Shown here piece after piece: positions 59,171-64,000 of a stretch of DNA of 64,000 nucleotides (its first letter is position 1; every line of letters begins with the position of its first letter). Where the stretch lies: assembly GCA_963819475.1 (NCBI GenBank), contig CAWFWE010000008.1, positions 503,301-567,300 on the forward strand, in the 5' to 3' direction. Under the pieces are notes generated by a model. That model was not told the origin of the DNA, did not search any database, and saw only the letters and a program-made list of their open reading frames with translations. A program made the position numbers and the translations under genes. This DNA comes from DASUAS01 sp963819475 (GTDB lineage: Bacteria; Actinomycetota; Acidimicrobiia; IMCC26256; DASPTH01).

Positions 59171-60181
59171 GTGACACCGAGCTCACCGGTCATCGACGTC
59201 CACACCCACGTGGTGCCGGAGGGTCTGCCCTTCGGTCACGACGATCGTTTCGCGTCGTTCGTCGCCGCGGGCGACACCGCCGACGTGATGGTGAACGGCC
59301 GGGTGTTCCGCACCGTGACGCGCGAGGCGTGGGACGTGGACGCCCGCGTCGCGGCGATGGACGACGGTGGGATCGCCATGCAGGCGGTCTCGGTCATGCC
59401 CGAGCTGTTCAGCTACTGGGCGGAGCCCGACCTCGGGCGCAGCTTCTGCCGCGGCCTCAACCAGGCGATCGCGACGATGGTGGCGGGCGCGCCCGACCGA
59501 CTCGTGGGCCTGGGCACCGTGCCGCTCCAGGACGTCGACGCGGCCATCGCCCTCCTCGGCGAGGTGCGCGACCTCGGTCTGCTCGGCGTCGAGATCGGCT
59601 CGAACGTCCTCGGCGCGATCACCGGCGCGACCGGCTTCCTGCCGTTCTTCCAGGCCGCGGCCGAGTCGGGTCTCTGCGTCTTCGTCCATGCGTTCCACCC
59701 GCCCTACTGGGACTGCGTCGCCGATCCACCCATGGCCGCGGCGGTGAACTTCCCACCGGAGATCGGGACGTGCATCGCGGCGATGCTGGCGAACGGGTTC
59801 GTCGATCGGAGCCCGGGCCTCCGCCTCTGCGCCAGCCACGGCGGCGGCACGCTGCCCCTGCACCTGCCGCGGATGCTGGCGTTCTGGGACGCCGATGCCG
59901 GTCGCGCCGAACGCGGGCAGTCACCGTACGAGGCCGTCCGGTCACTGTGGTTCGACTCGCTGACCTACGAGCCCGACGCGTTGCGGGCGCTCATCGACCT
60001 CGTCGGTCCGGCGCGCGTGGTCATCGGCTCCGATGCACCGTTCTTCGCCGAGCATCCCGGCTACATCCTCGATCGCCTGCACGAGCAGGACCCGCTGTCG
60101 CCCGAGGACCTGGCGACGATCCGGACCGCCAGCGCGGTCGAGTTCCTCGGCCTTCCCCACGCACCGCGAGGAGCAGCATGA
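59171..60181 (+). CDS. Amidohydrolase_2 family protein (ACMSD/decarboxylase-like)
   Basis: 336 residues from a GTG after AAGGGGG. The N-terminal VIDVHTHVVPEGLPF supplies the H-x-H metal pair, CVFVHAFHPP the next His, LCASHGGGTLPLHLPRM another and VVIGSDAPFF the Asp. FDSLTYEPDALRALIDLVG is characteristic of aminocarboxymuconate-semialdehyde decarboxylase-like enzymes (PF04909), which decarboxylate or hydrolyse ring-derived acids. The stop overlaps the next amidohydrolase (ATGA). Confidence 0.86.
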   Translation: MTPSSPVIDVHTHVVPEGLPFGHDDRFASFVAAGDTADVMVNGRVFRTVTREAWDVDARVAAMDDGGIAMQAVSVMPELFSYWAEPDLGRSFCRGLNQAIATMVAGAPDRLVGLGTVPLQDVDAAIALLGEVRDLGLLGVEIGSNVLGAITGATGFLPFFQAAAESGLCVFVHAFHPPYWDCVADPPMAAAVNFPPEIGTCIAAMLANGFVDRSPGLRLCASHGGGTLPLHLPRMLAFWDADAGRAERGQSPYEAVRSLWFDSLTYEPDALRALIDLVGPARVVIGSDAPFFAEHPGYILDRLHEQDPLSPEDLATIRTASAVEFLGLPHAPRGAA

Positions 60182-61411
60182 GCGCCCGGTCGACCGCGCC
60201 CGACGGAGCGCGCGCCACGCGCATGATCTCGGTCGACGACCATGTGGTCGAACCGCCCGACGTCTGGACGAGCCGGTTGCCCGCGAAATGGCAGGACGAG
60301 TGCCCCCACGCCGTCGAGGAGGACGGCAAGATCGTGTGGCGCTTCGAGGCGAAGCAGAAGTCGCTCGCCGAGCTCGGTGGCCGCCTGTTCGACCCCGCGT
60401 CGGGCAAGCGCGACCTCATCGACTTCCCGGAGCGCTACGAGGACCTCCGGCCCGGTTGCTACCAACCGGCCGAGCGCGTCCGCGATCTCGACCTCGCGGG
60501 GATCGACGCCTCACTGTGCTTCCCCGCCTTCCCGCGCTTCTGCGGGCAGGAGTTCACCGAGGCGACGGATCGCGAGCTCGGGTTGGCCTGCGTGCGCGCG
60601 TACAACGACTGGATGATCGACGAGTGGTGCGGGGCGGTCCCCGGTCGCCTGATCCCGCTCGTGATCATGCCGCTCTGGGACGCCGACCTCGCGGGTCGCG
60701 GAGGTCGAACGGTGCGCGGCGAAGGGCGCGCGTGCGGTCACCTTCTCCGAGAACCCCGCCGCGCTCGGGCTGCCCTCGGTCCACGACCGCCGGCGGTACT
60801 GGGATCCGGTGTTCGCCGCGTGCGCGGACGCGGCGATGCCGGTCTGCACCCACATCGGGTCGTCGTCGAGGCTGCCGCACACGTCGGACGACGCCCCGCC
60901 GCTGGTCGTGGCCACGCTGCCGTCGAACCTGGCCGCGGCCGCGCTGGCGGACTGGCTCTACAGCGGCCTGTTCGTGCGCCACCCCGGGCTCCGCCTCTGC
61001 CTCTCGGAAGGCGGGATCGGATGGATCCCGGCGATCCTCGAACGGGCCGACTACGTGTTCGAGCGCTACGCGCCGCGCCTGAAGACGGGCACCGGGTTCG
61101 GACTGACCGGCATGGGCTCGGTCGACGCGGGGGAGTTCAACCTCGGCTCGGTCGACGTCCGGCCCAGCGAGCTGTTCCGCGACCACGTCTTCGGCTGCTT
61201 CATCGACGACCGGCACGGGGCGGCCTCGATCGGCGAGCTCGGGGTGGAGAACGTGATGGTGGAGTGCGACTACCCGCACGGCGACAGCAGTTGGCCCCAC
61301 GCCCGCGACCTGATCCTCGAACAGGTCGCGCACCTCGATCCCGACGAGCAGGAGAAGGTGCTCGCCGGCAACGCCCGGCGGGTCTTCGGTCTGGGCGCGC
61401 TCGATGGGTGA
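60178..61411 (+). CDS. Amidohydrolase_2 family protein, frameshifted
   Basis: Starts in the first frame with ISVDDHVVEPPDVWTSRLPA, DLIDFPERYEDLRPGCYQPA and LACVRAYNDWMIDEWCGAVP; an extra G near 60704 moves the reading to VTFSENPAALGLPSVHDRRR, PVCTHIGSSSRLPHTSDDAP and VMVECDYPHGDSSWPHARDL. The combined protein is about 410 residues and has the metal residues of the decarboxylase-like amidohydrolases (the first HxH is replaced by DDHVVE, as in many actinobacterial members). The end overlaps the LigB-type gene by eight bases. Confidence 0.78.
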
Positions 61412-62459
61412 GGTCCTCGGCCTCGGCCTCACGCACTTCCCGCCGCTGGGCTGGCCCGACGAGGCGATGGATCGCGCCCTGCAGTTCGCGTTCGCGGACC
61501 CGAACGTGCCCGACGCGGTCAAGGAGGGCGAAGGCTGGCCCGACGGCATGCGCGAGGAGTTCGATCGCGACCGCCTCGCGGCGGCGGCGGACCACCGGGC
61601 CGCGCTGGTGGCGGGGTGTGACCGCGTGCGCGCCGCGCTCGACGAGTTCGCCCCGGACGTCGTGGTGATCTGGGGCGACGACCAGTACGAGTTGTTCCGC
61701 GAGGACGTCGTCCCCGCGTTCTGCGTCGTCGCGGCCGACTCCCTGACCTTCTCGCCGTGGCGGGGATCGACGGGCGCGGCGATCCCGAACGTCTGGGACG
61801 AGGACGTCGACACGCAGTTCGAGCTCCGGGGCCACGCCGAGTTCGGCCGCCACCTCGCGGCGTCGCTCCTGCACGACGACTTCGACGTCGCCTACGCGTA
61901 CGCCACGCGTGAGGACCGGCCGTTCCCCCACGCGGTCTCGAACACGGTGCTGTTCCTCGACTACCACCGCGTGGGTTTCCCCTACGCGGTCGTGCCGATG
62001 ACCGTGAACTGCTACGGACGTCTCGCGGTCAGCCGGCGCGGGGGTATGGCCCCCTTCGCGCCCGACGGCGGCATCCCGCCGGTGGACCCGCCGAGCCCGA
62101 CACCACGCCGGTGCGTGAACCTGGGTCGTGCCGCCGCCCGGGCCGCGTCGGCGTCGGATCTCCGGGTCGCGCTCGTCGCGTCGTCGAGCTGGTCACACGG
62201 CTTCCTCCACGACCGCGGTTGGCGGATGTACCCGGACCACGCCGCCGACCGCGCGTTCTACGACGCGCTGGTCGATCCCGGGCACGCGGCCTGGCACGCC
62301 GCGACGCTCGAGAGCATCGAGCAGTCAGGGCAGCAGGAGATGCTGAACTGGTTCTGCCTCGTCGGCGCGGTCGAGGAGGCGGGGCTCGAGCTCCAATGGA
62401 GCAGCTACGTCGAGACGCACGTGTTCAACTCGAACAAGTGCTTCGCGGTGTTCCGCTGA
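61404..62459 (+). CDS. LigB-type (class III) extradiol dioxygenase family protein
   Basis: 351 residues. VLGLGLTHFPPLGWPDEAMD near the start, DVVVIWGDDQYELFREDVVP, a central FELRGHAEFGRHLAASLLHD and VALVASSSWSHGFLHDRGWR fit the LigB-fold metal site (two His and a Glu) and second-sphere His. It would cleave a catechol- or protocatechuate-like ring, or act as a relative such as a MEMO-like protein. It closes the amidohydrolase operon. Confidence 0.8.
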   Translation: MGEVLGLGLTHFPPLGWPDEAMDRALQFAFADPNVPDAVKEGEGWPDGMREEFDRDRLAAAADHRAALVAGCDRVRAALDEFAPDVVVIWGDDQYELFREDVVPAFCVVAADSLTFSPWRGSTGAAIPNVWDEDVDTQFELRGHAEFGRHLAASLLHDDFDVAYAYATREDRPFPHAVSNTVLFLDYHRVGFPYAVVPMTVNCYGRLAVSRRGGMAPFAPDGGIPPVDPPSPTPRRCVNLGRAAARAASASDLRVALVASSSWSHGFLHDRGWRMYPDHAADRAFYDALVDPGHAAWHAATLESIEQSGQQEMLNWFCLVGAVEEAGLELQWSSYVETHVFNSNKCFAVFR

Positions 62460-62474
62460 GCGGGCGCCGCCCGA

Positions 62475-62981
62475 TCAGGTGCCCCGCGGGCCGGCGCGCC
62501 GCATGGCGGCGATGGTCCGCTCCAGGAACTCGTCGAACTGGTCGAGCTCGTCGGTCGTGAACTCCTTGGCGAGGATGTCGTCGACGTTCCGGATCATGCG
62601 CACGCCTTCCGCGTACACGCTCTTGCCCGCCGCGGTCACGGTGGCGTCGATGGCGCGGGCCGACACCTTCGAGCTCTTCCGCCGGATCAAGCCCTTGCGC
62701 TCGAGGCCGGCGACGATGCCGACCATCGCCTGCGGCGTGACGAACACGGTGCGCGCCAGCGCGGCGGAGGACGCCTTCTCGAGGTGCATCAACGCCTGGA
62801 GCACGCCGAACTGCGACTTGGTCAGCCCGGTGTGGCGCAGCTCGCGGTCCAGCTCCCGTCCGACCTCCCGCTCGGCCAGCTTGACCAGCCACGTGATCCG
62901 GCCGAACTCGCGCGGGCGGTAGTCGCCCTGGTCGTTGCCCACTGGATCCGTGTGCTCCACTCGGTTTCGTGTCGCTGCCAT
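62475..62981 (-). CDS. MarR-family transcriptional regulator
   Basis: 168 residues from the ATG at 62981 (a longer frame reaches 63038). GRELDRELRHTGLTKSQFGV with LQALMHLEKASSAALARTVF and VTPQAMVGIVAGLERKGLIR is the winged helix; RRKSSKVSARAIDATVTAAG is the wing. It converges on the LigB-type gene with a 15-base gap. The operator type shared across the region lies 100 bases upstream, so this protein is the best candidate for binding it. Confidence 0.87.
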   Translation of the reverse strand: MAATRNRVEHTDPVGNDQGDYRPREFGRITWLVKLAEREVGRELDRELRHTGLTKSQFGVLQALMHLEKASSAALARTVFVTPQAMVGIVAGLERKGLIRRKSSKVSARAIDATVTAAGKSVYAEGVRMIRNVDDILAKEFTTDELDQFDEFLERTIAAMRRAGPRGT

Positions 62982-63080
62982 GACCGGCGACTGTAACGGA
63001 GCGCCTACGGAGTAGCGCGTTCCGTCGGGCGAACACACCAGTCCGCGAGCCGGGCCTGATGACGGCCCACCGGCGACTAT

Positions 63081-63094
63081 ATCAAGAACTTGCT
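63081..63094 (-). promoter_or_regulatory. ATCAAG-N2-CTTGAT-type operator upstream of the MarR gene
   Basis: ATCAAGAACTTGCT, one base off, within TATATCAAGAACTTG. It overlaps the last codons of the P450 gene and is 100 bases before the MarR start. Confidence 0.6.
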
Positions 63095-64000
63095 ACCGGA
63101 GTGGCGGGGGTGAACCGGGCGGGCATGCTCACGTACCCGTTGACGATGCCGAGCGACGGGTACCGCACGGTCTCGGACCGCACGATGCGGAAGTCGGCGA
63201 TCCGCCGGAGCGTGGTCTCGAGCATCGTCGCGAACTCCGCGTGGGCGAGCGTCGACCCGATGCAGCGATGCTTCCCGATGCCGAAGGCGACGTGGCGGTT
63301 GGGCTGGCGGTCGGGGATGAACTCGTCCGCGTTCGGGAACTCGCGGTCGTCGCGGTTCGCCGAGCGAAGCACATCGAGCACACGATCGCCGCGGCGGAGG
63401 ACCTGGTCGCCGAGCTCGGTGTCGCGGGCGACGGTGCGCGCGAACGCCTGAACGGGAGAGAAGTAGCGCAGGAACTCCTCGGTCGCGCTCGGGATGAGCT
63501 CCGGCTCCGCGATGAGCAGCTCCCGCAGTGAGTGGTTCCGGTCGAGGTACTCGATGGCGTTGGCGAAGAGCGCGGTCGTCGTGTCGACGCCGCCGTTGAT
63601 GATCGTTCCCAGCAACGAGACGATCTCCTCGTCGGTGAAGGTCCGGCCGTCGAGGTCGGCGTGCACGATCCGCGAGAGGTTGTCCTCGCGGGGCCGGCGC
63701 CGTCGCTCGATCACCTCGGCCGCGACGGTCTCGAACATCCACTGCTGCCCCTCGACCGCTCGTTGGAACTCCGCACTGCCCGGTCGCGAGTACACGACCT
63801 CGTGGGCGGGCTCCGCGAAGCGCTGCCAGTCGTCGAGGTCGAGGCCGAGGAATGCGAGCGTCGCCTGCGCCGGCACCGGGTTCGCGAGGTCGAGGACGAA
63901 GTCGATCGAACCGGACTCGGCGCACACGTAGATCGCCGCGTCCGTGAACGCCGCCAGCGCCGGGTGGAGCCGTGCGATGGCGGCGGGTGCGAACATCGGG
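63082..64000 (-). CDS. Cytochrome P450 (C-terminal part; start lies beyond the window)
   Basis: At least 305 residues; the frame is open to the window edge, and the in-frame ATG at 63996 is not the true start because the A- to C-helix part is missing. I-helix LLGTIINGGVDTTTALFANA, K-helix EEFLRYFSPV, and haem site FGIGKHRCIGSTLAHAEFAT. Different subfamily from the P450 at 57900 (TTTA versus TTAD). Confidence 0.88.
   Translation of the reverse strand, partial: PMFAPAAIARLHPALAAFTDAAIYVCAESGSIDFVLDLANPVPAQATLAFLGLDLDDWQRFAEPAHEVVYSRPGSAEFQRAVEGQQWMFETVAAEVIERRRRPREDNLSRIVHADLDGRTFTDEEIVSLLGTIINGGVDTTTALFANAIEYLDRNHSLRELLIAEPELIPSATEEFLRYFSPVQAFARTVARDTELGDQVLRRGDRVLDVLRSANRDDREFPNADEFIPDRQPNRHVAFGIGKHRCIGSTLAHAEFATMLETTLRRIADFRIVRSETVRYPSLGIVNGYVSMPARFTPATPVASS

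Noticed and set aside
1..64000. CRISPR array, toxin-antitoxin pair, restriction-modification, retron or secondary-metabolite cluster
   Set aside because: No regularly spaced repeats, cas genes, reverse transcriptase, methyltransferase/endonuclease pair or NRPS/PKS domains were seen on either strand.

Overview
The window is high-GC DNA with very dense coding, frequent GTG starts and many 1- to 4-base gene overlaps. It carries F420-type (LLM) oxidoreductase genes, DUF4193 and DosR-type stress genes, so it looks like a chromosomal segment of an actinobacterium. An uncultured Acidimicrobiia-like lineage is my best guess, but no rRNA or marker gene settles this. No CRISPR array, complete tRNA, rRNA or phage module was seen.

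Region I (about 1-28000) is a stress/dormancy-type island. It holds a DUF2254 membrane protein, an ABC exporter, universal stress proteins (three intact two-domain copies plus a decayed copy), four CBS-domain proteins, BON/DUF2267 and zinc-ribbon proteins, a PRPP-synthetase homologue, an erythromycin-esterase-family protein, pyridoxamine-oxidase-like proteins, a SulP transporter, ArsA, a flavodoxin-fold quinone reductase fused to DUF2703, and a slipin. Short palindromes of the form GGGNC-N4-GNCCC recur upstream of these genes. This is the architecture of the mycobacterial DosR/DevR box, so I read the island as a DosR-like (hypoxia/redox) regulon. It is also a gene graveyard: remnants of a CDF transporter, rhodanese, NAD(P)H oxidase, FtsH, haem-binding domain protein, P-type ATPase, IS110 and others lie between the intact genes, and a nearly complete IS3-family element sits at 6443-7692.

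The boundary near 28.3 kb holds the 3' half of a tRNA-Val(UAC) without a matching 5' half, next to a small XRE-type regulator. This may be an old attachment site.

Region II (about 28400-64000) is a catabolic region: an ArsR-AHSA1 pair, a branched-chain-amino-acid-type ABC importer with a fused permease-permease-ATPase polypeptide, a type I extradiol dioxygenase next to a hydratase-aldolase of the DHDPS family, a LigB-type dioxygenase next to two amidohydrolase/decarboxylase-like proteins, five SDRs, three diaminopentanoate-dehydrogenase-like proteins, three SnoaL/NTF2-fold proteins, a KstD-like flavoprotein, an acyl-CoA-dehydrogenase-like flavin monooxygenase, a lone xanthine-dehydrogenase-type Mo subunit, two P450s, an LLM oxidoreductase and a large indolepyruvate:ferredoxin oxidoreductase. 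Taken together these suggest uptake and oxidative degradation of a polycyclic, aromatic or steroid-like compound; the substrate cannot be read from sequence. A second palindrome, ATCAAG-N2-CTTGAT, stands in front of most transcription units here, including the MarR gene at the right end, so one regulator probably controls the whole region.

Many otherwise well-conserved genes carry a single-base frameshift (ABC ATPase, DUF4193, PAS protein, LivG-like ATPase, one DAPDH-like gene, indolepyruvate oxidoreductase twice, an amidohydrolase). Indel errors in the assembly are a serious alternative to true gene decay.
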